Shown: in pieces, positions 10,227-21,989 of the stretch
How positions within the stretch are numbered: the stretch's first letter is position 1
Layout of the letters: each line of letters opens with the position of its first letter
Source of the DNA: Miscanthus floridulus
Lineage: Eukaryota > Streptophyta > Magnoliopsida > Poales > Poaceae
DNA: 64,000 nucleotides
Direction of reading: 5' to 3'
Assembly (NCBI RefSeq): GCF_019320115.1
Contig: NC_089581.1
Span: 68,366,485 to 68,430,484 of the forward strand
Notes under the pieces: model-generated
Database searches by the model: none
What the model was told of the DNA's origin: nothing
The model's input: the letters and a program-made list of their open reading frames with translations, nothing else
Translations under genes and position numbers: made by a program

Positions 10227-11515
10227 TGTTGGTGTTTCGAGTAAACACCAATTAGTAAATTTGTATTATTGTGTGTCTAGCCTAGATGGTATGCTAAAAA
10301 GACACAAGGTTTATACTGGTTTGGGTAGAATGTCCCTACGTCCAGTTCATGGCTGTTGCTCATGTTATTTGCACTGAAAGGTTCATAGTAGGGGTTACAA
10401 ACAGGTGAGAGAGGGAAAAAATCCCAAGTCTCTGATGGAAAGGTCAAATGGGTGCTGAGAGCTTGGTTGCTGCTCAGCTCTATGTGATGTGATGTGTGGT
10501 GTGTTCAATTGATCCCCCTAGTGGGGTGTCTTGCCTCTCCTTTTATAGATCAAGGGGAAGCAGGGATTACAGACAAGAGAAAAGAAGAAAAACCAGAGGC
10601 CAAGGAGGTCCTTCAAAGATGTTGGGTCTTCCTTATCCTCTGAGTGAGCCCCACTGACATGGCAGATGGTGCTAGGGATAGCTCCATGCTGGGCACATGT
10701 CCACTGATCCTGATAGGGCCATGCTCTAGCTTTGTCAGCAGGTGGTCACGTCCCATCGCGCCCTAGTGGGCGGCGCGATGGACCAGGGTGCTAAACCATG
10801 ACCCTATAGGGAGCAGACGATGCAGTAACCCCACATCCATTACTAAGATGATGTGAGTTTCCTCCTGGACCATAGTGTTTGTTGTATGCTTCCACTAGGA
10901 CTGTGCCCGAGGGCAAATGCCGGCACCCATAACACTGTAAGACAAATGTCGATGCCCACAGCACTGTTCGGGCTCTGACATACCTGGAAGGGCTTAAAGC
11001 GCCTGTCTTGTCATATCATGTCTGTACTTTCCTGTAGGTATGTAGGGTATGGTCCTTGGTATTGCGGTTGACTTGAGTGCCCCGCCTTATCTACGCGCAT
11101 AGTTATGAAGGAGCAGCGTGTAGTCATCGGGCAAGACAGAGCCTGTCCTTAGACATTGGGTGAGGTGGAGCCTGCCCTCAAACATCGGGCGAGGTGGAGC
11201 TAGCCCTCAGCCATCGGGTGATGCAAAGCCCGCCCTTAGATGTCGAGTGAGGTAGAGTCTGCCCCTCGGGGTCGAGCAAGGCGGAGTCTGCCCTTGGGCG
11301 TAGGGCGAGGTGGAGCCAGCCCTCTAACCTTGGGCGATGCGGAGCCAGCCCTCAAGGGTCAGGCGAGGTGGAGCCAACCATTGGGGGTCGAACAAGACGG
11401 AGTTAACCCTCGGTCGTTGGGCGAGAGGTGTAGTCATGTTCTTGTCTGTTCGGAAGCATCAATGTTTGATGGTTATTAGCTCCTCTTTGGGTACCCCAGT
11501 ATTCGGTCCTCGACA
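10227..11515 (-). repeat. 5' LTR of the Tat-lineage element (1.29 kb)
   Basis: On the minus strand it starts TGTCGAGGACC at 11515 and ends AACACCAACA at 10227. It contains a degenerate minisatellite (11126-11438). The copia integrase sequence begins immediately to the right. Confidence 0.8.
11126..11438 (-). repeat. Degenerate ~35 bp minisatellite in the Tat LTR
   Basis: About nine imperfect units built on 'gggcgaggtggagcctgccct' on the + strand, spaced about 34-35 bases. They lie in the first third of the LTR as read on the minus strand. Confidence 0.75.
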
Positions 11516-14500
11516 ATCATCAAAGTTTTCATTCGCATCTTAGGAACCCTTGATTTCATCAAATTCAACATCATGAACTTCCTCAAGAGTACCACTTGCC
11601 AAATTCCAAACTCTATATGCTTTACTAGTGGTGGAGTATCCAAGCAAGAAATCTTCATCACATTTCTTGTCAAACTTGCTCAATCTAATGCCTTTCCTCA
11701 ATATGTAGCATTTGCAACCAAAAACCCAAAAATATGCAATGTTGGGCTTTCTACCATTCAAGAGCTCATAAGGTGTCTTTTCTTTCAATGGGTGACAATA
11801 GAGTTAGTTGCTACAATAGCAAGCCGTATTGATTGCTTTGGCCTAAAAGGATTTACTCATATTGTACTCACTAAGCATAGAACTTGCCATGTCAATAAGT
11901 GTTATATTCTTCCTCTCAACAAGGCCATTTGATTGTGGAGTGTATTTGACCGAGAATTAATGTCTAATTCCAAAATCATCACACAACTCATCAATTCTTG
12001 TGTTCTTAAACTCACTACTATTGTCACTTCTAACTCTCTTGATGGTTGTTTCAAACTCATTGTGTATGCCCTTGACAAATGATTTGAATGTGGCAAACAC
12101 ATTACTTTTGTCCACTAGAAAGAATGCCCAAGTGTATCTAGTGTAGTCATCCACTATCATAAAGCCATATTGTTTCCACCAATACTAGTATATTGTGTTG
12201 GCCTAAACAAGTCTATGTGCAATAACTCAAATGCCTTGCTAGTACTCATTATGCTATTCTTAGGATGGCTGTTTCCAACTTGTTTGCCGGCTTGACAAGA
12301 GCTACAAAGTTTGTCCTTCTCAAATACCACATCTTTCAAGCCTCTAACTAGATCATGCTTAACCAATCTACTCAATTGTTTCATTCCAACATGACCAAGC
12401 CTTCAATACCATAGCCAACCCATACTAGACTTAGTGAACAAGTATGTTGTCAATTGAGCTTCATTAGCATTGAAATCAACCAAGTATAGATTCTCATACC
12501 TAAAACCTTTGAAGATCAAATTAGAGCCATCTACACTTATGATTTCTACATCATCTACTCCAAATATGCACTTAAATCCAAGATCACACAATTGAGCCAT
12601 GGATAGCAAATTGAAGTTCAAGCTCCCTACTAGCAACATATTGGATATGCTCAAGTCATTAGATATTGCAATCTTACCAAGCCCTTTAACTTTGCCTTTA
12701 CCATTGTCACCAAATGTGATACTATCATAACCATTGCTATCATTGGTGTTGATTGAGTTGAATATTCTTGTATCACCGGTCATGTGTTGAGTGCACCCAC
12801 TATCAAGAACCTAATGCCTTCCTCTAGCTTTGTAATTGACCAATAAAAGAAGATCAATTCTTTTTAGGTATCCAAACTTGCTTGGGTCCTTAAAGGTTAG
12901 TGACTAAGCTCTTTGATACCCAAATGGCATTCTTCTTTGAGCCCATAATTGAAGTACCAACAAACTTAGGCATTGCCTAAGACATGAGTGAGCTCATTGA
13001 CCTTCTTCTTCAAGGTCTCATTGTCAACCATAAGTGAGCCATCATAAGAGAAACCATCACTCATAGGTGCAGTTGAAGTGGATGATGAGCTAAATGAGGG
13101 GTTAGCGGGAGCAACAACAATAGGCTTATAGAATGATTCATCAATTATGTCACATGTTAAGCCTTTGTCACATGTTACAACATGCTCCTTCTCATTTTGC
13201 TCAACAAGAGTGGAATGAGCCTTTTTAAGCTTCTTGTGAGCCTTGCCAAGCTTCTCAGGGGCTTCCTCTAGCCTCTCATGAGATGCATTGAGCTCATTAA
13301 AGGCTTGCTTAAGGGCTTTTAGTTCCTTACGCAAGTCTTTGCATTCCCTTCTCTTGATATCAAAATGTTCTTTAGCATCTTCCAACATGTCAATTAGTTC
13401 ATCTTTAGTGGGTTCATCATCATCATCACATTCACTTTCATTATCATGTTTCTCATCACATCCATCATCACAAGTTTGTACCTTAGTGGCCTTAGCCATG
13501 AAGCAAGTTGATGGAGTGTCGAAGAGGGAAGGCTTCTCATTAATGGCAATGCTTGCAAGAGCCTTCTTCTTGGTGGTCTTGTCATCATCACTTGAGGAAG
13601 CCTCACTATCCTAAGTGACCACATATGAACCACCCTTCTTCTTCTTCTTGAAGGTCATCTTGTCCTTCTTCTCCTTCTTGTCTTTCTTCTTGCCTGTCTT
13701 GTCATCATCTTCATTCTCACTATTGTAGGGGCATTGGGCAACAAGATGATCCTTGCTACCACACTTGAAGCACCTCCTTGCTTCATCCTTATTCCTTGAT
13801 GATGACTTCTTCCTTCTTGCACGATAGCCCTTCTTCACCATGAATTTGCCAAATCTCTTCACAAAGAGAGCCATCTTCTCATCATCAAACTCATCAAAGC
13901 TTGAGTCTTCATCTTCACTTGATGATTCTTGCTTTGCCTTGCCCTTGGATGATGTGGCCTTGAATGCCATCCTCTTCTTCTTCTCATCCTTCTTCTCATC
14001 TTTCTTCTCCTTCTTCTCTTCCTTCTCATCATCATCTCTATAAGTGTCATCGGTCATCACATCTCCCAATACTTGGTTTGGTGTCATGGTATCCAAACCA
14101 CTCCTCACTAGAATAGTGACTAATGTGCCAAATCTTGATGGTAAGTATCTCAAGAACTTGTGGGAGAAGTCCTTGTCCTTCACCTCTTCTCTAAGTGCTT
14201 TGAGATCATTGACACGCACTTAAAGCCTATGAAACATCTCCGACACACTTTCATCTTTCTTCATCTTGAAGCTAGCAAACTTCTCCTTGAGGATATAAGC
14301 CTTGGCACCCTTCACCGCTTGTGTGCCCTCAAATGATTTATCCAACTTCTTCCATGCCTCATGTGCCATCTTAATGTTCTTGATTTGCTCAAATGTCCTC
14401 TCATCCAATGCATCATGAATGGCACTAAGAGAAATATCATTGTTTTGAAGCACTTCTTCAGCCATGGAGGGAGCTTCTGAATTAGCTACCTCAATCTTGG

Positions 14501-14666
14501 TCTCCACCACCTTCCACACCTTTCTATTGATTGACTTAATGTAGGTAGTCATCTTTGCCTTCCAATAAGGATAATTGGAGCCATCAAATTGGGGTGGCTT
14601 CTTGGTGTTGTTGATTTGAATTATTTTGACACCAAAGGTTGTTAAGCCTTAAATCACGGTGACCAT
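11516..14666 (-). pseudogene. copia gag-protease-integrase polyprotein, decayed
   Basis: From ATG 14666 the frame has an early stop, then reads FDGSNYPYWKAKM, the gag core, a stop near 14220, a lysine-rich stretch and a CCHC knuckle (CFKCGSKDHLVAQCP, about 13730-13775). A coiled-coil region follows (12966-13499). Downstream are protease-like sequence (GKGKVKGLGKIAI, NMLLVGSLNFNLLSMAQLCDLG; 12403-12783), the GAG_pre-integrase/zinc-binding region (LGHVGMKQLSRL, CSSCQAGKQ; 12157-12400) and integrase (MIVDDYTRYTWAFFL; PYELLNGRKPNIAYFWVFGC to 11540). Multiple stops and shifts. The N-terminal gag half is the best preserved. Confidence 0.85.
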
Positions 14667-14667
14667 G

Positions 14668-14679
14668 GCTCTGATACCA
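14668..14679 (-). other. Primer binding site of copia element, tRNA-iMet type
   Basis: TGGTATCAGAGC on the minus strand, two bases from the LTR end at 14682. Confidence 0.9.
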
Positions 14680-14681
14680 CT

Positions 14682-16277
14682 TGAAAGGCCCTAATGGCTA
14701 GAGGGGGGTGAATAGCCTATAAAAATTTCTACAACAACACTTAAGCCAAGTGGTTAGAAAATTATGAGGCAAAGCGAGTGTTGCGCTAGCCTACTCAAAA
14801 TGCAAGCCTCCTATCTACAATTATAGTTATCTATGATCTCTATATCACACAAGAGACTAAGTCACTACCACTAAGTTAGTGGCTCTCAAAGACTAACTAA
14901 AGAGCCTTACTAATCACCAGACAAGACACAAGATAGCTATCAAAACTAATTACACTAAAGAGCTTAGCTACACTAAGAAAGTAAATGCGCAAGAGAGATA
15001 ATGAGTTATACCGTCATGGCAAGAGATGATCAATCAATTACAATAAACACCAATAGAATCCTCAAAGACAACATGACACAATGATTTTTCTCTGAGGTTC
15101 ACTTGCTTGTGGCAAGCTAGTCCCTGTTGTGGTGATTCACTCACTTGGAGGTTCACACGCTAATAGGCATCACACGCCTAACCCACAACTGGGTGCCGCA
15201 CAAGCAACACAAGATGAGGATCCACAAGCCATGAGCAATCCACTAGAGTACCTTTTGGCTCTCCGCTAGGAAAAGATCAAGAACCCCTCACAATCACCAC
15301 GATCGAAGCCATAGACAAGCAACTTCCTCCGCTCAACGATCCTCGCAGCACCAAGCCATCTAGGTGGTGGCAACCACCAAGAGAAACAAGTGAATCCCAT
15401 AGCAAAACACAATCACCAAGTGCCTCTGGATACAATCACTCAAGAAATGCACTTGGATTCACTCCCAATCACACAAAGATGATGAATCAATGATAGAGAT
15501 GAGTGGGAGGGCTTTGGCTTAGCTCACTAGGTAGCTATGTTAATGAAAATGGCCAAGAGAGTGAGTTAGAGCCGGCCATGGGGCTTAAATAGAAGCCCCT
15601 CATGAAATAGAGCAGTTGGGCCACATAAGTGACCATCGAACTCACTTGGCACAGGCCATCGGACCGTCCGACACCTAGTGAGCCCCGGTCTGACGCCCCC
15701 ACGCACGCTCCTCTCAGTTAGGATTTGGTATCGACTCTGATTAGCAGGGTCTGATGCTCCCAAAACCAAGGTCTAGCGCCCCTATTCACTTTTTCTCAAG
15801 CTCGATCACTCCTCCCTTGTGCATGTGAGATAACTCCAAGTATTCCAGCACTTATGTACATGAGTTAGCAACAATCTAAGCTAAATCCCAAGGCTATTAG
15901 CACTCACTAGAATCTAAATGCATATGCAATGAGTTAGAACATCTAGTGGCACTTTGATAACTGCATTTTGATACGAGTTTTACCCCTCTTAATAGTACGG
16001 CTATCTATCCTAAATGTGATCACACTCGCTAAGTGTCTCGATCACCAAAACACAAAATCTCCTATGGATATCACCTTGGCCTTGAGTTTTTTTATTTTTC
16101 TCTTTCTTCTTTTCCAAACCCGAGCGTCTTGATCATCACCATGGCCATCACCGTCGTCATGATCTTCACAATTTGCTCCACCACTTAGAATGTGCTACCC
16201 TATCTCATGATCACTTAGAGTCAAAGGATTAGCACCTAGGGTTTTATCAATTCACCAAAACCAAACTAGAGCTTTCA
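14682..16277 (-). repeat. 5' LTR of copia element (1.6 kb)
   Basis: On the minus strand it begins TGAAAGCTCTAG at 16277 and ends GGGCCTTTCA at 14682, giving a short TGAAAG/CTTTCA inverted repeat. The right flank AGATT (16278-16282) would be one target-site copy. Confidence 0.85.
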
Positions 16278-17084
16278 AGATTACTTTGTAGAGTGGGCTA
16301 AATGAGTTGATGAATAGGTTGCACAAAGTAAAAATAATTTGATGAAGCTTATATCCAAAAGGGAAAATTAAGGACAATCCTAGGAGATGGAAAAAGGCTT
16401 GTGTTGCTTGAGCATACGACAAGAACAAAGAAATGCTACAAGCTTGGTAGGTAGTCTCCAAGTTAGGAAGGTCCATGTGGAGTGGTCAAAGTAATTTGAG
16501 ACTTACATATGTTAGAGATGTTGCAAGATAATCCTCCACCAAGAGAAGCCCCAAGTGATGCCCAAGCAATAGTCGGTATACTCATATCACCCTTAGAACA
16601 ACATGGCCAATGTATACATTGCCCTTAGATTCTAAGTAACCAATGATTTGGACATCATTGCTATTTGGTGCTTTATATTTCCAGGTTCGCATAAACCTCA
16701 CCTAAAAATATGGGCAGATGTTGACACTCAAATTGGGCCCAAGCCAGTTTTAAAATAGGCCCATGCTAGCTTTTGTCCAATCTAAGAAAAACACTATGAA
16801 ATGACATGAAAATAATACCATATTGGTTTTCTAATGGGATAAGACCACCCCTACTCCTTATAAAATATGGGGTACATGGTCGATTGAGGTATCCAACAAC
16901 AATCATTACAATTACATTTAATACCCTTTTTTCTTAATCCTTTTTCTCAACCCCATGTTGTTTTTCATCTTTTGATCAGGAGATCAAGGATGGCCCCCTA
17001 GGATTGGTAGCCGACCTAGGAAAATCCGCCAATGTCCTTGCCCTGATGGGGTTCCTCCCAAGCAAGAGCTTCGATGGTTCCTTT

Positions 17085-17257
17085 TGCTAGTTTGCTCGGA
17101 AACTAGCCATTCTTCGTCATGCAAGAACTATTGGTTACCCTTTGCTGGTTTGACCAGAAACTAGCCGTTCTTCGTCATGTAAGCACGATTGGTTATCCTT
17201 TGTTGGTTTGCTTGTAAACCTAGTCGCTCTTCATCGTGAAAGCGTGATAGTTATCCG
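17085..17257. repeat. Three ~58 bp degenerate tandem copies
   Basis: Units share 'ttgctggtttg..cagaaactagccgttcttcgt' spacing and 'gattggttatcc' ends, at about 17085, 17141 and 17199. Function unknown. Confidence 0.65.
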
Positions 17258-18052
17258 ATATGTTCTTCGGTTTGTGATAACTTGGGCGATCTAGCCCTTA
17301 CTAGTGTGTGACTGATCTTTACATCAACAAAGTTCCTACTAGGTAATGGCTCAATTTGGTTGTGCGTTGGGCAAGTTACAATGCTTGGGCCTAATATAAC
17401 ATGTATATATGTATCTACATCATATATACTAGATTTTCTAGCACTAAAAGTTGAGTATTCCTGGTAATACAAGGAATCTATGTTGCTCTGACCATGCTAT
17501 CTCCAAAATGAAACCGGCAAGTTCAATATTCATATTTGAACACTTAGCTCAAGGTTCTCACTAGAGTGCTTCATAGGCTGAGGAATGCCTAGACAAGAAG
17601 GACGGTTGATTGCGGTGGCCGCATGGTACAAAACTATCATTTGAGCTAGGGCATCATTTCTTGTCTAATTAACATGGTAACAAAAATCGACTATAGAACT
17701 AACAAAGGCGAGCCACTGAGATGACAAAATAAGGCTAGTACACAAGGGCAGATTCAGTTGTGGGGTGGAGAGGCTAGTAGGGCACCATCGTTAGATGTAG
17801 GGGTCAATAACTGTAGAGAGCTAGAATTGGTAGCAGAGGATGGAGGTTGAATAAGTAGAAAAATGATTTTTGGGACGCTCATGGTAAATGGGCCTCAAAT
17901 AAGCAAAGGAAGATTTAAAAGCCCATGGGTCAAGGACCTAGCTAGGCATCCACTCGTCTCTGCCCTTTTGACTCATAGTGTGCTCCCTCCGAATTCATTC
18001 CCTTCTGCTTTTCAGCCTAACATATCCAATGGCTCCTGCATGCTTCCGACCT

Positions 18053-18119
18053 AGGTCCTAGGCAGAGCCTAAAAATCGGTGGCAAGGTCCTAGGTAGAGC
18101 CTACAAATTGGTGGTAAGG
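18053..18119. repeat. Two ~35 bp tandem copies
   Basis: 'aggtcctaggcagagccta' is followed by 'aggtcctaggtagagccta', with similar following bases (aaaatcggtggc / caaattggtggt). Confidence 0.7.
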
Positions 18120-18564
18120 TGTACTAGATGTAACACTTTAGAGCCTAAATGCCTTAGATTTTACTCTACACGTTGAGTGAACTACACAACTCACCAACTC
18201 ATTCATGTTTTCATCCCCTAATTCAGGTAAAGGGTTAACCTGGGATCATGTCATAAACTCTAGAAGTCGTATATGATGATCTAACCTACCTTAAACATCT
18301 GAGGTAGCACTAAATTCACACAATCTTACATCATATACATGGGCCTTAGGTCTAATTTACATGGGCCTTCATAGGTCTAATTTAAATTGGGCCAAATGTC
18401 AAACCAGCGTGTTGTGGCATGTGGCATTGCGTCAAGGCACGCTGCATGCGAGCGCTCCTTGATGCCACTGCAGTTAGCAAAACAGCTGGCACCACTGCTT
18501 GCCAGCAGGCAGAGCCGCAGCATGCAGGACACTAGGCGTGGAGTTGTAGCTTAAAGTATTATTT

Positions 18565-18865
18565 CGGCCGTGTTTGACATAGCTCACAACAGGTTGAGCT
18601 GTATTTTTTTTGTCAGACACTCATTTTCAAAATAGTTTCATTTTTCTTCTCCTCTCACAAAGACATAAGTTAGGATGGAGCTGAAAAAAAGTAGCTTATC
18701 CTAGCTCTCTCCCTCATTTCTCTCTCTCTTGTCCATACATGAAGCTATTGGTGAAGCTGTTTTGCCAAACAGTTTTTTTTCAAAACAGCTCAGCTTCACC
18801 TAGAAAGTTGCTCACGAAGTTGTTTAAAAAACAGCTTTGAAGCTGAGCTATGCCAAACGGCACCG
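18565..18865. mobile_element. MITE-like inverted-repeat element (~300 bp)
   Basis: The left end GTGTTTGACATAGCTCA is an imperfect inverted copy of the right end TGAGCTATGCCAAACGGC. The interior is AT-rich with poly-T and CT tracts. I found no clear target duplication, so the superfamily is not assigned and the ends are good to a few bases only. Confidence 0.55.
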
Positions 18866-19001
18866 ACGTGTTTGGTTATGCCATCTTGTATTGCATAACA
18901 ACTGCGCTATAAAAACTTGATACACCTCCGGAGCTAGCTTTGTCCGTTCTCTTCCCATTTTCTTAATCGACGCCCTTGCACGGATCATCACAATTCTCTC
19001 A

Positions 19002-19389
19002 GGCTTCCTTTGGAAGACCTAATCCACGGGGTTATCCCGGCCTTTTCCCCGAGCAGGCCCTCCGCGCGGAACGTAGCCCCGGGTCAAATTGGTTTGGCGT
19101 TTGGAAGTACATGAGAAGGGGTTGAGCGGACCTGACGCACTCCATTTCCCGGGGCAACGCTTCCCCATCTCTACTGTCTAGGCATGGCTTCCCCGTGCAG
19201 CGCGAGACGACGATGCTCGCTCGTGAGTTGTGACCAACTCGCCGCCACAAGCGTCTCCCTATCTACCATGTCTCCAAACAAATAAGTAGGGAATGAGGGA
19301 ATGTTGGCCTAGCAACCGAGCGTCTGCTGAAATCCCCGTTCGAGGAATCTCTTCCCTGGGCTAGTCCGACCCTGCTTCCAAAGGAAGCC
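19002..19389. mobile_element. PIF/Harbinger-like MITE with TCA flanks
   Basis: Terminal inverted repeats GGCTTCCTTTGGAAG and CTTCCAAAGGAAGCC, flanked by TCA on both sides (18999-19001 and 19390-19392). Length 388 bp, no coding capacity. The 3 bp duplication and terminal type fit a Tourist-like element; the usual target is TWA, so TCA is slightly off. Confidence 0.65.
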
Positions 19390-19466
19390 TCATGGGCTCC
19401 GGTGTCCCCACCATCGCTTCCCCTCTTCTCGTCCACATCTCACATGCAAGTTTTGTGATTCCCTTA

Positions 19467-19879
19467 GGGCTCCTTTGGATGCCAGGGGACCAAAGGCATG
19501 TGGAACAAAATCACAAAGGAAACATTATACGTGCAAATGACATCCTCAGCGAACCCTGTGGGTATTCTATCTTATCATTTGGGAACAAGTGACGCGCGTT
19601 CATGAGGCAAGGTCGCTAGTGCAATCAGACAAATCGTGCGACGGGAGTCATCAGCTGACGGGAAAGGATGGGGAAACTAATTCACGAGCCAGGAGACGTT
19701 TTTTTAATTCTACGTGGTTAGACGGTGGTAGGGGTACAATGACACGCGCGTTTTCTGGCCAAGGTGGTGTCCAAACAGCCGAAGGGACTTGGAGGGAGAG
19801 CAGATCGCCGGGCCTCAGCAGCCGCGCGGAATCGGCGGGGATATGATCCCCACGGGGTTTGACGTACCCAAAGGAGCCC
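19467..19879. mobile_element. Tourist/PIF-Harbinger MITE with TTA duplication
   Basis: Ends GGGCTCCTTTGG and CCAAAGGAGCCC, flanked by TTA (19464-19466 and 19880-19882), the classic Tourist target. Length 413 bp. The sequence following its right end resembles the sequence following the previous MITE. Confidence 0.8.
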
Positions 19880-19979
19880 TTATGGGCTGTAATGTCTCCG
19901 CCGCCGCTGCACCTCTGTCCACGTCGATGATGTCGCAACTCGCTGCCTCCTCTTCGGTAACCGATTACATGAGCTAACC

Positions 19980-20616
19980 AAGCAAATTTTGTTTCCCTTT
20001 CAACTGCAGCAGATCATAGCGCTACCTGATTACATTGGCAAATTGGAACGTATGGCAATTCGTGTCACTTAATTCTTAGTTTGGGTACAGCATGCATGAC
20101 GCGCTGCTCAACTGTTAAAGTACCAATTGGTGATAATCGACTAGCTACTTTAAAATAAATATTTATGCATAAAACTAAATAGGACTACTTGTGGTTAAAC
20201 TTAGAAATAAGAGCAGCCGCCAACTTAAAACTCCCTCTTCTCACTTGTCAGTGAAAGCGTAGTAGGCAGGCTGTAACATGGGTCAAGATTCCGACAAAAG
20301 CAGTGGCCCATTTACACGCCAAAGGCACGCCATCTTCTAGTTGTTAGTAACCTGGGGTCCCAATAGTGTCACTTCAGCTAGCTTATAGAAATCTATATTA
20401 GCATTTTGCTTATGTGAAAGAGAGAAGATAGAAAAGAAAAGAGTCTATCTCTTATTTCCGCACCTATCTCACACAGAATACGAGGTCATTTGTGGGTCTA
20501 TTCATAAAGGAAGGGAGAAGAAAGCAAAGAAGATGTAGAATAAAAAAATCACTTGCGCATGGATTTCATATAATAAAGTGACAATGACATAACATGTATA
20601 AGCTAGCAACCATCAG
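19980..20616. other. Intergenic sequence, nothing recognised
   Basis: Mixed-composition DNA with no long frame, RNA gene or repeat that I could recognise. Confidence 0.5.
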
Positions 20617-20718
20617 CCTGTTCGCTTGGTCGTAAACGGTCGTAAATTTTCAGTCAGAATAGTATTTTTTTCTCATACCAAACCAGACAGCAGTAATAAT
20701 CCACGATCGTTTCAGCCC
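20617..20718. mobile_element. Short hAT-type MITE remnant
   Basis: Starts CCTGTTCGCTTGGTCGTAAA, with interior 'cagtcagaatagtatttttt' and 'ccacgatcgtttcag' near the far end. It matches my knowledge of a very common ~110 bp grass MITE. A related copy is at 56969-57093. The right terminus is degenerate. Confidence 0.6.
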
Positions 20719-20769
20719 TGCATATATCTCATTCTATGAGGATGCCCTAAAGATCAATACTGTTGTAGA

Positions 20770-20946
20770 CATTGGCGGATCAAGGGGGGGGCTAGGGGGG
20801 CTGCAGCCCCCCCTATGAGAGTGATTTTGCTTTGTATTTACTGTAGAAAAAATGTGATTTCAACATTAATCTTCGACATTTATTCTAAATCTCTATTGAT
20901 TAGCACACCCCTCCCTCCCGAGGTGCTCATCGTGGCTCCGCCCCTG
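20770..20946. mobile_element. hAT-type MITE, 177 bp, 8 bp target duplication
   Basis: Ends CATTGGCGGATCAAGG and CGTGGCTCCGCCCCTG are imperfect inverted repeats. Flanks are GTTGTAGA (20762-20769) and ATTGTAGA (20947-20954), seven of eight identical. The interior has G- and C-runs (AGGGGGGCTGCAGCCCCCC). Confidence 0.75.
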
Positions 20947-21179
20947 ATTGTAGAAGTACGGATATTAGATATTAGTTATTGTTGCACCGTTTCTAGAACG
21001 GTACCCGCTCTATCTTAGACGTTCGGCTGCTACCCAGCCGCACCAGCTGAGACGTTACCTCCAGAAGCTTCTCCATGCGGTGAAGGGGTAAAGCTTCTCC
21101 ATACGGTGAATGGGTAACATCTAATTTGGCATCACTATCCAGTAATAGTACTATAGATTTGATCAAATCGAAAAAGAGG

Positions 21180-21400
21180 TACTTCGTCCCAAAATAAATG
21201 TATATCTCACTTTTTTAGAAATCAAATATTTAAAAGTTTGACTAAATGTATAAAAAAATATACTAATATTTATGATATATAATGATCATTAGATATTTGA
21301 TAATAAACTTATTTTTAAGATACATTTGTTGATACTGTTTTTATATTTCTACTACTTTTTAAGAAGCTAAATGTACATTTATTTTGAGACGAAGAAAGTA
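21180..21400. mobile_element. Stowaway-like MITE
   Basis: Inverted ends TACTTCGTCCCAAAATAAATG and, reversed, TACTTTCTTCGTCTCAAAATAA, both starting at a TA. AT-rich interior; 221 bp. Fits the Tc1/mariner Stowaway family with TA target sites. Confidence 0.75.
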
Positions 21401-21989
21401 CGTCTAGCTTGTTGCTCTTCTTAGTCTGTTGTTTGGTCTCCCGCTGGTGTGCCAGCTAGTTTATGGTTTTTGCGCATAGATATTGGGGCATTGCCAAGAG
21501 CATACCTGGTGCCTTCGCTAGTCATATGGGCCAGACGCGGAGCTGGCTAGCTGGTGATGCCCCGCGCACCTTGCCGGGTTGAAATCTCAACGGCCTGTGC
21601 CGTCGCCCGATGCTGAATAAATAGGAAATCGGGGGGCTCAATAGTGGCCGATAGACGGGCTAGTTCGTCGTAGCCACTGCCTGCCAGTGGCATGATGGCC
21701 CATGGCCGGCAGCACTGTGGAATCACGCCGACGTCGCCAAGGTTAGCTGCCTTTGTTACCACGGATGGCTAAGAATCAATCTGCAGTCCAAACATGAGGT
21801 CGGTTGGCCTGTCTCCGGTCAAGGCAGTGAAGTGTTCCTCTTTCTCCCGAGGCTTGGCTGGCATCCTTGCTACATGCCGCGGCAGGGGTCTATGCAGCAC
21901 AACTAAGACGAGTGGACGACGATGACGAGACTGGCAGTGGCGCGCCGGATCCGGAAATGCCAAGAGTTAGAGGGTTAAACTCAAGCAAT
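21401..21989. other. Sequence downstream of NLR fragment, no clear gene
   Basis: Minus-strand frames of 64-71 codons exist (21547-21762, 21769-21963) without recognisable domains. They could be the extreme 3' end of the decayed NLR or unrelated sequence. Confidence 0.4.

Larger units (their letters stand above)
8224..11515 (-). mobile_element. Tat-lineage Ty3/gypsy element, 5' part (LTR, PBS, gag)
   Basis: The minus-strand 5' LTR is at 10227-11515, PBS at 10211-10225 and decayed gag at 8224-10170. It is interrupted at 8224 by element 1, so the rest of the element would lie left of the window. Its right end abuts the copia integrase reading frame at 11516, showing it inserted into that element (right target copy ATCAT, 11516-11520). 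Confidence 0.8.
11516..16277 (-). mobile_element. SIRE/Opie-like Ty1/copia element, 5' part
   Basis: Minus-strand 5' LTR (14682-16277), tRNA-iMet PBS (14668-14679), gag, protease region and integrase. It is cut at 11516 by the Tat-lineage element. RT, RNase H and the 3' LTR must lie left of the window, if still present. The long gag with an extended charged coiled-coil part after the zinc knuckle is typical of the SIRE/Maximus lineage. Confidence 0.85.
16278..18564. other. Intergenic sequence without recognised gene
   Basis: No domain was recognised on either strand; the longest frames (about 75 codons) show nothing familiar. Small tandem repeats occur at 17085-17257 and 18053-18119. Around 18130 the + strand reads TGTAACACTTTAGAGCC, reminiscent of a Tekay-type LTR start, but no matching end was found. 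Confidence 0.5.

Noticed and set aside
13840..14043. Serine/phenylalanine-rich plus-strand ORF
   Set aside because: Antisense of the lysine/aspartate-rich copia gag.
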